From assembly GCF_900156505.1 (NCBI RefSeq), contig NZ_FTPR01000002.1, positions 124,001 through 188,000 of the forward strand: a stretch of DNA of 64,000 nucleotides. The letters are read 5' to 3'. Source of the stretch: Yoonia rosea (GTDB lineage: Bacteria > Pseudomonadota > Alphaproteobacteria > Rhodobacterales > Rhodobacteraceae). Under the pieces are notes generated by a model. The model had not been told where the DNA came from, ran no database searches, and saw only the letters and a program-made list of their open reading frames with translations. The position numbers and the translations under genes are program-made. Shown piece after piece: positions 10,737 through 19,691 of this stretch (its first letter is position 1; every line of letters begins with the position of its first letter).

Positions 10737-11083
10737 GTGGAGCCTTCCGATATCTTGGGCCCAGACCCGCGGGCCCCGTCGGTGACAGGACGCGAATGAG
10801 CAACTTCCTTAGCCCTCACGAAAACGAGAGAGCAGCAAAATCCTGCGCGATGTAGCAGAGCCCCTATGGCGTCGCAAGCACCCTGCGACAAGAATCCGCT
10901 ACTCGAAGGGGCATATGGTGCTGTTATCTGCATTGAACAGCAATTTCAGACCAAAACTTAGGCTTTTTCCATTTCTTCTGCGAGAAAATACAAGAAAGCG
11001 CAGCCCCTTTCGAGTGCCGCGCTTTCCGCTTTCTTGATGTCGCTCGCGCCAAAACGCGCAAAGCCGGATTCGCCGCTAAGGCA
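10737..11083. other. Intergenic region upstream of atpH
   Basis: 347 bases with no convincing gene. It should hold the promoter of the atp operon (minus strand), but no clear -35/-10 pair stands out. It contains an inverted repeat at 10991-11036 near the end of the DUF2793 gene. No tRNA cloverleaf was seen. Confidence 0.5.
10991..11036 (-). terminator. Candidate terminator after DUF2793 gene, with two alternative stems
   Basis: A perfect 10-bp inverted repeat pairs 10991-11000 with 11027-11036. An overlapping 8-bp alternative pairs 10994-11001 with 11019-11026. On the minus strand it lies about 50 bases past the DUF2793 stop and is followed by TATTTTC. Its position fits a terminator, but the two competing pairings and the large loop leave this open. 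Confidence 0.45.
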
Positions 11084-11437
11084 CTAGGCCGCGGTTCCGG
11101 CCAAAGTCGCCCAGATGCTTCCGGTAAAGACCTGCAGCTCGGAATCATCCTTGACCCATGCCATCCACCCTTCGCGCGGCGTGGCAAACAGCCAGCCGCC
11201 GCCACGCCATGCGGCGATCTTGCCCGCCTGTCCTGCCCATGCGCCCGAAGGGGACGTTCCCAGCACCCACGCCTGTCCCTCATTGGCTGATGCGGGCGGG
11301 GTCGTGGCGCCCGTGCTTTCAACTGTCAGCTGGACGATCATATCGAGCAACTCGATGGCTTCGTTGTGGGTCACGTGTTTTTGCGCCTGCGCCGGCATGA
11401 TGAACGGCAACTCGAGGTTTGGGGTAATATCTGGCAT
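11084..11437 (-). CDS. DUF2793 domain protein
   Basis: 117 residues. The start at 11437 is chosen because the family begins with a segment like LELPFIMPAQAQKHVTHNEAIELLD, seen here at residues about 7-31; upstream codons to 11497 do not match it. The DUF2793 part is conserved in Rhodobacterales proteins, some of them attached to phage-like or gene-transfer-agent fibre proteins, where it is probably a structural adaptor. Here it stands alone, with a short beta-rich tail (GQAWVLG, GWLFATPREGWMAWVKDDSEL) that resembles a carbohydrate-binding fibre tip. No signal peptide. Divergent from galE. Function unknown. Confidence 0.7.
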   Translation of the reverse strand: MPDITPNLELPFIMPAQAQKHVTHNEAIELLDMIVQLTVESTGATTPPASANEGQAWVLGTSPSGAWAGQAGKIAAWRGGGWLFATPREGWMAWVKDDSELQVFTGSIWATLAGTAA

Positions 11438-11545
11438 GTGGTCCTGCGCCTTCCGCTGGGAATGAATTGACGCGCAGTATTTCCGATGACGTCTCACAAG
11501 AGCCTTACAGGACCGTGCGGTGCCGAAACCCTGCCTTCAGCGACG

Positions 11546-11574
11546 TTGAACCTGGGCCTGCAAGTCCCTAGAAG
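11546..11574 (+). promoter_or_regulatory. Candidate sigma-70 promoter of galE
   Basis: TTGAAC at 11546-11551, a 17-base spacer, then TAGAAG at 11569-11574, ending 25 bases before the galE ATG. The spacing is ideal and the hexamers are close to consensus, but the call rests on sequence alone. Confidence 0.35.
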
Positions 11575-11599
11575 GGAACGGTATGATTTGGAGACACGC

Positions 11600-12616
11600 A
11601 TGCGCGTATTGGTGACCGGCGGCGCAGGGTATATCGGCAGCCACACATTGCTTGAACTTATGGCACAAGGCCATGAGGTTTGCGTACTGGACAACTACAG
11701 CAATGCGACACCCGAAGTCCTGAACCGCGTCCGCGCCCTGTCGAACGGTTTGGTCCATGATTATATCGGCGATGTACGTGATGCCGCTAAGCTCGACGAG
11801 GTCATGCAGGATTTTCAGCCCGAGGCCGTAATCCATTTTGCAGGCCTCAAGGCAGTTGGCGAAAGTCAGGAAAAACCGCTGCTCTATTATGACGTCAATG
11901 TCTCTGGGACGCTGGCTTTGCTGCATGCGATGGAGCGGGCAAATTGCAAACGCCTGATCTTTTCATCCTCGGCGACGGTTTACGGCGAACCCGTCTATCT
12001 GCCCTATGATGAGGCGCATCCCACAAATCCCACATCTGTCTACGGCAAAACCAAGCTGATCGCCGAGCAGATTTTGACGGATTGGGCTGCCGCTGATTCG
12101 ACCCGCGCGGCCGTGCTGCTGCGCTATTTCAACCCTGTCGGGGCACATGCCTCGGCACAGATCGGCGAAGACCCCAAGGATATTCCCAATAACCTGATGC
12201 CCTTTATTGCGCAGGTCGCGGTGGGCAAGCGCGAAGCATTACAAATTTTCGGGGATGATTACGACACACCGGACGGGACGGGCCTGCGCGACTATATCCA
12301 TGTGGTCGATCTTGCCCGCGCCCATGTCGCGGCCATTGCCTACGCTGAACAGGCAACAGGTGCGCGACCATTCAATATCGGTACCGGCCAAAGCTATAGC
12401 GTGCGCGACATGGTTGCTGCATTCGAGCGCGCCTGCGGCGCGGCGATAAAGACCCAGCAGGTCGGCCGCCGTGAAGGTGATATTGCAGCAATGCAAGCCG
12501 ATGCCACGCGCGCCAATGCGGAATTGGGATGGAAGGCGACGCATGATCTGGATGCAATGACTGCGAGCACTTGGGCGTGGCAATCTGCCAATCCGGACGG
12601 GTACGACGGGTCGTAA
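11600..12616 (+). CDS. galE: UDP-glucose 4-epimerase
   Basis: 338 residues, the normal GalE length. Interconverts UDP-glucose and UDP-galactose with tightly bound NAD. The N-terminal VTGGAGYIGSH Rossmann motif, the SSSATVYG segment with the catalytic Ser/Thr, and YGKTK (catalytic Tyr and Lys, about residues 148-152) are present, as is the FNPVGAH substrate loop. The start at 11600 has TGGAG seven bases upstream; a longer frame to 11486 lacks family similarity. The RTX and Wza-type genes that follow suggest its sugars feed surface polysaccharide. Confidence 0.96.
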   Translation: MRVLVTGGAGYIGSHTLLELMAQGHEVCVLDNYSNATPEVLNRVRALSNGLVHDYIGDVRDAAKLDEVMQDFQPEAVIHFAGLKAVGESQEKPLLYYDVNVSGTLALLHAMERANCKRLIFSSSATVYGEPVYLPYDEAHPTNPTSVYGKTKLIAEQILTDWAAADSTRAAVLLRYFNPVGAHASAQIGEDPKDIPNNLMPFIAQVAVGKREALQIFGDDYDTPDGTGLRDYIHVVDLARAHVAAIAYAEQATGARPFNIGTGQSYSVRDMVAAFERACGAAIKTQQVGRREGDIAAMQADATRANAELGWKATHDLDAMTASTWAWQSANPDGYDGS

Positions 12617-12940
12617 ATGAAATGTGCCCTGCGTAACAAACGCAAGGCACACTGAAGACGAACCGTTAAACCCTCACCACTGGAAAAATTCCCCAACGTC
12701 ACTTTAACGCATGTGCAGCATTTCTTCTGTGCGTTTTGTCACACAAGCCTTCCAAGGGGCATTGAATTTCGGACCTCACACATCGCATCTGCGTGCGGAA
12801 TTTCCGTAAATCCGATGCGTTATTGAAGAAATTACACGGCAAAGTTCACGCCTGCGCCCCAATTCCGCCGCAACCGAACCGCCAAAAAAAATGACGCTGC
12901 AAAACATACAGTTGACACGTGGTTCCGGGGGGTACCTTTC
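12617..12940. other. Intergenic region between galE and the RTX gene
   Basis: 324 bases without a credible gene. It begins with a hairpin and carries a nested inverted repeat near 12784-12819 (CGCATC ... CGGAA-T-TTCCG ... GATGCG). The RTX promoter is presumably here but is not recognisable. A GGGGGG run at 12927-12932 lies in the position of a ribosome-binding site for the RTX gene. Confidence 0.5.
12623..12651 (+). terminator. Candidate galE terminator hairpin
   Basis: A 12-bp stem with one mismatch (12623-12634 with 12640-12651) and loop AACAA, beginning 6 bases after the galE stop. No T run follows. Confidence 0.5.
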
Positions 12941-15118
12941 ATGTCTTCACTATCCTTTACCGGTTATGTCACCGATCCCGGTGACGTGGCGCACTCGCAT
13001 ATCACTGATCTTTTCATCATGGAGATCGGCGGAACTGACCAGCTTTATAGCACGACACGCTATGATGGCGTCCTGCGGCACTGGAGCATCGATAGCGGCG
13101 TTTTGGTCATAGAAGACACCCAGCCCTATTCTGGCGGCGTGGTCCTTGGTGGTGCCGCAAGCATCAGCACGATAGCAGAGGGTGCTAACGCCGGTCTTTT
13201 GGTCGGAGGCGGTGCTGGCGGGGCGCTTCAGACGGTTGCGATTGCCCCTGATGGCGGTTTTACGACAGTAACGCCATTGGCCAGTCTTCCGGCAACATTC
13301 AACGGCTTTCAGCACGGGGTCACCCTTGTCCTTCCTGATGGAACGCAGGCTGTTTACGGTGCGCTTGCAGGCCAGACCGGCCTTGCCCGCATCCGCTTCG
13401 AAGCCGACGGCACCCTGCAAGATCATACGGTGCTTTATGATGCGGACCCTATGACGACTGCACGCATCGCGGCTGTCGCTCTGGCGACGGTTGAGGGCCA
13501 GAACTTTGTTCTTACAACAAGCGAAACCCAGAACGGCCTGACTGCGCGGGCAGTCGATTCGACAGGTGCTATCGTAAGCGCAACGACCATCGGTGCCGAT
13601 GACGGTCTTTGGATCGGCACGCCAACAGCGCTTGAGACAACTACCGTAGGGGATGCGACATTCGTCATACTCGCCGCTGCCGGATCAAGCAGCCTCAGCG
13701 TGGTAGAGCTTGGCGCTGATGGCGGCATGATCGTGCGTGACCATGTGCTGGATGGACGCGATACGCGCTTTGGTGGTGTGACGTCACTTGAGGTTATCCA
13801 GACGGAGGGCAAGACCTATGTGATTGCAGGCGGCGCCGATGACGGGGTTTCGGTTTTTCTGTTGCTCGCTGGCGGTCTGCTGGTGCATTGCGCAACGATT
13901 GAAGACACCGACGATTTCGGGCTTGATAACGTCAGCGCACTGGCAGCATGGGACCGCATTGGCGGCATAGATATCTTTGTGGCCAGCAGCAGCGAACCGG
14001 GTCTTACACAACTGGCGTTTGATACCGGTGTTGCCGGCGTTGATCTGACCGCCGCTCTGGCCGGGGGGCCGTTAGTCGGCACCATAGGGAATGATATCCT
14101 GCAAGGGCATGACGGTGACGATGCCATATCCGGGGGGCAGGGTGACGATATTCTGCGCGATGGCGCAGGCGCCGACATCATGTCAGGCGGCAGCGGTGCG
14201 GATGTCTTTATTCTCAGCGCTGATGGCCGGACCGACACGATTACGGACTTCACTGTGGGCGAAGACAGCATTGATTTGTCGCTCTGGCCCATGCTGCGCG
14301 ACATCAGCCAGCTTTTTATCACAATTCGCAGCGATGGCATGACAATCAGCTACGGTGACGAAATACTGATCGTGCAGAGCGCCGACGGGGGGCCCATTGA
14401 TTACCGCACCCTGACAACCGCCGATCTGATCGGGGCGACGCGCCTGCCAGTCGAGATCACACCCGGCTATCCCGGGCCGGCAACGCCGGTTCCCGACCTG
14501 AACAACCCACCACAGGAGCCCCCGGGCGATCAGGGTGGCGAGAACAGCGCCCTGACACCGCTTCAAATCATTGGTGCAGGCAATCTGGATCAACTGCGCG
14601 ACACGATGAATGATGCGGCGGGCAGTGGACCCTACGGGCTCACGATTGATGGAACCGACGCGAACGAAACACTCTTTGGCAGCGACCGGTTTGATTTGAT
14701 CTTTGCGGGCGGCGGCAACGATACCGTCAGCGGAGCGCAAGGTGACGACACAATCCTAGGCCGGGCCGGCGATGACACCCTGAACGGCGGTGACGGTGCA
14801 GACACGCTCGTGGGCGGCATCGGCGATGACTGGCTTGATGGAGGCAACGGCCATGATTGGCTGAATGGCGGCGCGGGTGCTGATACCTTTGTGTTCAATG
14901 GCGGCGTTGATGTGATTGCCGACTTCGAACAGGGCATCGACCAGATCGTCCTCGACCCGGGTCTTTGGACGGGTCTGACCTCTGCCGCGGATCTGCTTTT
15001 CGTCTATGGCACCTACGAAGACGGGCGCATGACGATTGATTTTTCAGATGGCAATATCCTGCATATCGACGGGATCATCGCACCCGCCATGCTTGCAGAC
15101 GACATCATTCTGTTCTGA
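12941..15118 (+). CDS. Secreted RTX (calcium-binding nonapeptide repeat) protein
   Basis: 725 residues, acidic and cysteine-poor, no N-terminal signal peptide, as expected for a type I secretion substrate. Residues 1 to about 375 are beta-rich, with recurring phrases such as GLLVGGGAGGALQTVAIAPDGG and DGVSVFLLLAGG, suggesting a propeller-like domain. A first RTX block (about 383-425, GNDILQGHDGDDAISGG type) is followed by an ISQLF/DEILIV region, a Pro-rich spacer around 507-535, and a second RTX block (about 567-650). The tail ends in a hydrophobic segment, AMLADDIILF, the usual C-terminal secretion signal form. The nonapeptide repeats should fold on binding calcium outside the cell. No T1SS genes lie nearby. 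Target or activity unknown. Confidence 0.85.
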   Translation: MSSLSFTGYVTDPGDVAHSHITDLFIMEIGGTDQLYSTTRYDGVLRHWSIDSGVLVIEDTQPYSGGVVLGGAASISTIAEGANAGLLVGGGAGGALQTVAIAPDGGFTTVTPLASLPATFNGFQHGVTLVLPDGTQAVYGALAGQTGLARIRFEADGTLQDHTVLYDADPMTTARIAAVALATVEGQNFVLTTSETQNGLTARAVDSTGAIVSATTIGADDGLWIGTPTALETTTVGDATFVILAAAGSSSLSVVELGADGGMIVRDHVLDGRDTRFGGVTSLEVIQTEGKTYVIAGGADDGVSVFLLLAGGLLVHCATIEDTDDFGLDNVSALAAWDRIGGIDIFVASSSEPGLTQLAFDTGVAGVDLTAALAGGPLVGTIGNDILQGHDGDDAISGGQGDDILRDGAGADIMSGGSGADVFILSADGRTDTITDFTVGEDSIDLSLWPMLRDISQLFITIRSDGMTISYGDEILIVQSADGGPIDYRTLTTADLIGATRLPVEITPGYPGPATPVPDLNNPPQEPPGDQGGENSALTPLQIIGAGNLDQLRDTMNDAAGSGPYGLTIDGTDANETLFGSDRFDLIFAGGGNDTVSGAQGDDTILGRAGDDTLNGGDGADTLVGGIGDDWLDGGNGHDWLNGGAGADTFVFNGGVDVIADFEQGIDQIVLDPGLWTGLTSAADLLFVYGTYEDGRMTIDFSDGNILHIDGIIAPAMLADDIILF

Positions 15119-15124
15119 ACGTGA

Positions 15125-16237
15125 TCAGTTGCTGTTTACCACAGATGCCAAATTATTCGTGAGACCAAAAAGCGTCAGCGCAGGGCCAAGCGCGCTTTCG
15201 GTGCCGTAGATCAGGTCATTCCCCTCAAGCATGAACTTTCCCGCCGAGAACAGTCCATCCGCCGAAGTCAGGTCGATCGTGAAGACAACACGCTCTTGCG
15301 GCGGCCCCGCGATACCGTCTTTCACGGCGCTTGGGGCGTATTCCCGCAAGATCAGAATTCCTTCCGGATTCGCGCTGCCCGCATTGACGCCACCAATAAA
15401 GGCGAGTGCCTCAAGCGCTGAGAATTCGACTTCAGGGAAATCAAAGATTGATTGGGCGCCAGTCGCACCAAGGGTGATGAACTGACGCTTGTCGTCTTCG
15501 ATAAAGATACGGTCCCCGCCACGCACGGCGATATTGGAGGTCGGGTCGCTCAGTAACTGCTCAAACGGGATACCATAGATCCGGCTGCCACGGACCAAAC
15601 GCACCTGCGGTGAATTCAGATCGAGAAGCGGGCCACCTGCCTGCGAGAAAAGATCGAGTATCTTAAAATTGCGGTTCGGCAGAGGATAAAGACCGGGCGC
15701 TGACACACCTGCGGCAAGATTTGCAGTGTTTGTCTGTCCCGGCTCGACAGTCAGTTGAACCTGCGCTGATGGCACGGTGCGGATCAGCTCTTCTTCGATC
15801 CGCTCGCGGGCTGTGTTGGGGGCCATTCCGGCAACGCGCAGGCTCCCGATATAGGGCACAAAGATGCGGCCGTCTGCGCTTACGATTTCAGGTTGCAGCG
15901 GCGTCACCCCAGCCACGCCAAAGATCGAGTTTTCTTCGGCGTCCCAGATCGTCACCTGAACAGTGTCACCCGATGCAATCACCATCGAGGCGGGCTGTTC
16001 CTGCGCAACAGGCCACGGTAATGTCGTCTGACCCGTGGCCGGCCAGCCCTGCAAGACAGGCAGCGTATTGCGGTTCACTTCATAAACGGCAAAATCGTAA
16101 GCGGGCTCTTCGCCTGCCGCAGCAGTATTTGCCTTGGCAGCGGCAAGAACCTCTGACTGAAAACCGGCGCCACGCGGCAAGCCGCAACCGGCAAGCGCAC
16201 AACATACGACGAGAGCAACGAATTTATGAACGATCAA
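15125..16237 (-). CDS. Wza-type polysaccharide export lipoprotein
   Basis: 370 residues. The signal peptide ends in LAGC with C18 as the lipidated cysteine. A Poly_export domain (about residues 85-175, GDTVQVTIWDAEENS and SADGRIFVPYIGSLRVAGM) is followed by SLBB-like segments (GVSAPGLYPLPNRNFKILDLFSQAGG and a second near 255-330). The protein should form the outer-membrane/periplasmic ring of a capsule or exopolysaccharide exporter. No Wzc-type partner or glycosyltransferase sits beside it; only galE and the RTX gene lie close. Convergent with the RTX gene, 6 bases apart. Confidence 0.9.
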   Translation of the reverse strand: MIVHKFVALVVCCALAGCGLPRGAGFQSEVLAAAKANTAAAGEEPAYDFAVYEVNRNTLPVLQGWPATGQTTLPWPVAQEQPASMVIASGDTVQVTIWDAEENSIFGVAGVTPLQPEIVSADGRIFVPYIGSLRVAGMAPNTARERIEEELIRTVPSAQVQLTVEPGQTNTANLAAGVSAPGLYPLPNRNFKILDLFSQAGGPLLDLNSPQVRLVRGSRIYGIPFEQLLSDPTSNIAVRGGDRIFIEDDKRQFITLGATGAQSIFDFPEVEFSALEALAFIGGVNAGSANPEGILILREYAPSAVKDGIAGPPQERVVFTIDLTSADGLFSAGKFMLEGNDLIYGTESALGPALTLFGLTNNLASVVNSN

Positions 16238-16341
16238 ACCTGAATCCTTTCGGGCAATCCGCGTATCCTACACTGCCAAGTTTTTATGAACAGCGTCTAA
16301 GACGGCAAAATGTCAGATAATACACGGTCCTGACAAGAGGA

Positions 16342-16518
16342 TCAGAAATCGATCGCCAATCCCTTCTTTTCCCAATCGCCATAGCGGACAGGCTCGGGCC
16401 CGTCGCGCCCGCCCAATTCGGTCGGCAGCTCTTGCGCACCAGCTTTCTTGCGGCGCTCTTCTGCCTCGGCCAAGGCGCGTTGTGCCGCAGGGGGCAGGTC
16501 TTTGATCTCTTCGGTCAT
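16342..16518 (-). CDS. DUF1674 protein (succinate dehydrogenase assembly factor 4 family)
   Basis: Only 58 residues, from the ATG at 16518. The C-terminal half, ELPTELGGRDGPEPVRYGDWEKKG, is the diagnostic DUF1674 motif shared with mitochondrial SDHAF4/Sdh8, which helps FAD-loaded SdhA assemble and guards it from making oxidants. The N-terminal half is a charged helix. Cytoplasmic. It is divergent from rsmB across 72 bases, an arrangement I expect to be common in the group. Confidence 0.85.
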   Translation of the reverse strand: MTEEIKDLPPAAQRALAEAEERRKKAGAQELPTELGGRDGPEPVRYGDWEKKGLAIDF

Positions 16519-16590
16519 GGCAGGCGGCTCCTTGTCGATATCCTGTGTTTGATATACGCGCAGAAGTGCAAGCTTCAAGTGAGACCACAG

Positions 16591-17865
16591 ATGACCCAGA
16601 CCGGCCTGCCTGCCCGCCGCACCGCCCATCATCTGCTGATGCAGATCACGACCGAAGGTCGCCTGATGGCCGAACTGATCGCCGGCGGGGCCTTGGCGCA
16701 TCTGGAAAATGATGACCGTGCGCGCGCCCAGCGCCTTGCGACCGAGGCCCTGCGCGGCCTTGACCGTGCGGACCGGATGCTGAAGCCGTATCTGAAGAAA
16801 ACGCCCCCTGACCATGTGATGAATGCCCTGCGTCTTGGCGTGATCGAGCTGTGCAATGGCGAGGCCGCCCACGGTGTCGTCAACGCCTATGTCGAAATCG
16901 TCGCCCGCAATAAACGGACCCAGTCCATGAAGGGTCTGACAAACGCCGTCCTGCGCAAAATCGCCGATGAGGGGCCCGCAGGTTGGGCCAAGCGTGCTGT
17001 GCCGCTCACACCGGGCTGGCTGCGGCAACCGCTGGTGGCCGCGTGGGGGCGCGACGCGGTGACCGGCATGGAGGCCGCGCATTTCGCAGGTGCGCCGCTT
17101 GATCTGACAGCCAAAGGCAACGCGGAAGCGGTTGCCGCGGCGGTCGGCGGAACAGTTTTGCCGACAGGCTCTGTCCGTGTGCCAAATGTAGGACAGGTGT
17201 CGTCCCTTGCAGGATATGCGAGTGGAGACTGGTGGGTACAGGACGCGGCAGCGGCTATGCCCGTGAAACTGCTCGGCGATGTCAAAGGACTGAGAGTGCT
17301 TGACCTTTGCGCCGCACCGGGTGGCAAGACCATGCAACTGGCGGCCTTGGGCGCAGATGTCACAGCCTTGGATATCTCGGACAAGCGGATGGCGCGGGTC
17401 AGCGAAAACCTTGCCCGTGTGGGATTGACCGCAAGTTGCGTGATCAGTGACGCCTTTGAATTTAGTGACAGCGGATTTGATGCCGTTCTTCTGGATGCCC
17501 CCTGTTCAGCGACCGGCACGATCCGGCGGCATCCGGATTTGCCCTATGCAAAGGACGGGTCCGAGTTTGGCGCGCTGATCGACCAGCAGGAAACACTGAT
17601 TGATCACGCGCTCACGCTTCTAAAACCCGGTGGGCGGCTGGTGTTTTGCACCTGTTCACTGCTGCCGGATGAAGGCGAAGTGCAGGCTGAAGAGGCGCTG
17701 GCACGGCACGAAGGTCTGACCATTGACGCCGATGCGTTGCGCATCGAAGGGATCGACCCTGACTGGATCACAGCAGAAGGCGGCCTGCGTCTGCGCCCCG
17801 ATTTCTGGGCAGATCGCGGCGGGATGGACGGTTTCTATATGGCGGTGATGCGAAAGCCTGCGTGA
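16591..17865 (+). CDS. rsmB: 16S rRNA (cytosine-967-C5) methyltransferase
   Basis: 424 residues. The N-terminal NusB-like RNA-binding domain (about 1-140) is followed by a SAM-dependent Rossmann methyltransferase. The SAM motif CAAPGGKT begins at C240. C305 in PCSATG (motif IV) and C355 in TCSLLPDEGE (motif VI nucleophile) are the two cysteines used by this family to methylate cytosine C5. The ATG at 16591 gives the conserved PARRTAHHLL start. The family also contains RsmF and Fmu-like paralogues, but the NusB-like domain favours RsmB. First gene of a long plus-strand run. Confidence 0.92.
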   Translation: MTQTGLPARRTAHHLLMQITTEGRLMAELIAGGALAHLENDDRARAQRLATEALRGLDRADRMLKPYLKKTPPDHVMNALRLGVIELCNGEAAHGVVNAYVEIVARNKRTQSMKGLTNAVLRKIADEGPAGWAKRAVPLTPGWLRQPLVAAWGRDAVTGMEAAHFAGAPLDLTAKGNAEAVAAAVGGTVLPTGSVRVPNVGQVSSLAGYASGDWWVQDAAAAMPVKLLGDVKGLRVLDLCAAPGGKTMQLAALGADVTALDISDKRMARVSENLARVGLTASCVISDAFEFSDSGFDAVLLDAPCSATGTIRRHPDLPYAKDGSEFGALIDQQETLIDHALTLLKPGGRLVFCTCSLLPDEGEVQAEEALARHEGLTIDADALRIEGIDPDWITAEGGLRLRPDFWADRGGMDGFYMAVMRKPA

Positions 17866-17935
17866 CTTAGCGGCAACCATTTCCTATGGTTCGGGAAAAA
17901 TAGTCCCGTAAGAATATAACCCGAGGCCGCAGGAA

Positions 17936-19675
17936 TTGGCGCAACTCACAAAATGGCAACAACGCCGCAGGCGCATGATGCACCGTTTTCATGCGCGCCG
18001 TGCCGCGCGTGCCGCCGTCGCGACAGCATTCGTATCCCTGCCGGAACCACACACAATTGGTGTTTTTGCCCGTGGTCAGCAACTTGTTGCGGGTAAATTT
18101 CTTTTCTCCGGTCTGTTTGTCGAAGGGAAGGAACACAGCATCTGGGATATCGCCGACGCCTACCCCGAGGTGTCGGATGAGATACAAGGATGCGGCTGGC
18201 TAGATGATCTGGCGGCGGTCGGGGACGAGGCTGCACGCGCCTTGGCGCGGACATGGGTGCTGACATGGATCGACCGTTATGGCGACGGCGGCGGTGACGG
18301 CTGGACACCCGGGGTCACGGGACGCCGGCTCATGCGCCTGATAAACCATGGCCCGTTTGTGTTAAGGGGGCAGGACAAGACAACATCCTACAGGTTCTTC
18401 CAGAGCCTTGCGCGGCAGGCACTTTTCCTGTCACGTCGCTGGCACGCAACCGAACCGGGTGTGCGCCGTTTTGAGGCACTGGCAGGCATCATCTATGCCA
18501 GCCTGTCTTTGAAAAGCATCGACCCCCATACCGCGCCAGCCTTGCAGGCATTGGCCGAGGACTGCGACAGCCACATCAGCGCAGAGGGCGCGGTTGCGAC
18601 CCGTAAACCCCAAGACCTGCTGGATATCCTGAGCCTTCTGAACTGGACGGTCCAGTCATTGAAGGATGCCGACCACGCGTGCCCGCCGGAACTGACCAAC
18701 GCCATTGCACGCATCACGCCCACCTTGCGCGCCCTGCGCCACGCCGACGGCGGCTTGGCGCGATTCCACGGTGGCGGCGTTGGTGTTGATGGACGGCTGG
18801 ACGAGGCCTTGGTCGCGTCAGGCATCAAGACACCGCCCCGAGGGGACCGGCATATGGGGTACGCGCGCCTTGCGGCAGGCCGGACCACACTGATCGCCGA
18901 CGCCGCCCCACCCCCGCAAGGCGCTGCCTCGGCTGACGGGCATGCCAGTACCTTGGCCTTTGAACTGACATCTGGGCGCAGGCCACTGATCGTCAACTGC
19001 GGGTCCGGTGCCCGTTTCGGAGAGGAATGGCGCAGGGCAAGCCGTGCCACACCCAGCCATTCCACAATGATGATCGAGGGCGTGTCTTCATCGCATCTTG
19101 GCCTCAGGGGGCGCGGGATTGCCGGCGCAGAACTTTTGACCGAATTGCCGACACGGGTGGACTGCATCCCCTCGGAAACAGCACAAACCCGCAAACTCGA
19201 GCTATCGCACAACGGCTATCAACCGTCACACGGGCTCACCCATGCGCGGACCCTGCAACTTTCGATGGATGGCCGTACGCTCGAAGGCGAAGACATGCTG
19301 ACAACGCTTGGCCCCGATGATGAAGCGGCCTTTGATGCGGCACGGGCGCGCGGCAGCCTGCCCTATATCGTGCGGTTTCATCTTCATCCGGATATCGAAG
19401 CTGCAATAGATACCGCAGGTACGGCCGTATCTCTGACGCTGAAATCCGGCGAAGTCTGGGTTTTGCGCCACGACGGAACGGCGAAACTTGGCCTGAAGGC
19501 ATCGGTTTATCTGCAAAATCACGAATTAAAGCCCATTGCCACACAACAGGTGGTTTTATCTGGTTCCGCAATGGCCTATGCGACGCGTGTCCGTTGGTCC
19601 TTGGCCAAAACGCAAGATACGCCCGCTGCTGTGCGTGATTTTGTGCAGGCCGATCCACTGGACGCCGTTGATTAG
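17936..19675 (+). CDS. Heparinase II/III family protein
   Basis: Up to 579 residues from a TTG at 17936; an in-frame ATG at 17975 (566 residues) is the main alternative, and the start is uncertain. The N-terminal alpha-helical toroid (about 90-290; [27 protein letters not shown]) is followed by a beta-sandwich C-terminal domain (about 310-560; [43 protein letters not shown]). This is the polysaccharide-lyase-like heparinase II/III architecture. No signal peptide is seen, so it may act on cell-internal or envelope polymers rather than environmental heparin. Its gene position before purH is characteristic of Rhodobacterales. The substrate is unknown. Confidence 0.85.
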   Translation: MAQLTKWQQRRRRMMHRFHARRAARAAVATAFVSLPEPHTIGVFARGQQLVAGKFLFSGLFVEGKEHSIWDIADAYPEVSDEIQGCGWLDDLAAVGDEAARALARTWVLTWIDRYGDGGGDGWTPGVTGRRLMRLINHGPFVLRGQDKTTSYRFFQSLARQALFLSRRWHATEPGVRRFEALAGIIYASLSLKSIDPHTAPALQALAEDCDSHISAEGAVATRKPQDLLDILSLLNWTVQSLKDADHACPPELTNAIARITPTLRALRHADGGLARFHGGGVGVDGRLDEALVASGIKTPPRGDRHMGYARLAAGRTTLIADAAPPPQGAASADGHASTLAFELTSGRRPLIVNCGSGARFGEEWRRASRATPSHSTMMIEGVSSSHLGLRGRGIAGAELLTELPTRVDCIPSETAQTRKLELSHNGYQPSHGLTHARTLQLSMDGRTLEGEDMLTTLGPDDEAAFDAARARGSLPYIVRFHLHPDIEAAIDTAGTAVSLTLKSGEVWVLRHDGTAKLGLKASVYLQNHELKPIATQQVVLSGSAMAYATRVRWSLAKTQDTPAAVRDFVQADPLDAVD

Positions 19676-19691
19676 CCTTCAAAGGACCCAC

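Noticed and set aside
12912..12917. TTGACA just before the RTX gene as a -35 box
   Set aside because: Only 23 bases from the ATG, leaving no room for a -10 and start site upstream of the codon.
14080..14900. RTX-coding DNA as a tandem DNA repeat or CRISPR-like array
   Set aside because: The repetition is at the protein level (nine-residue GGxGxDxUx units); DNA units are too divergent and there are no spacers.
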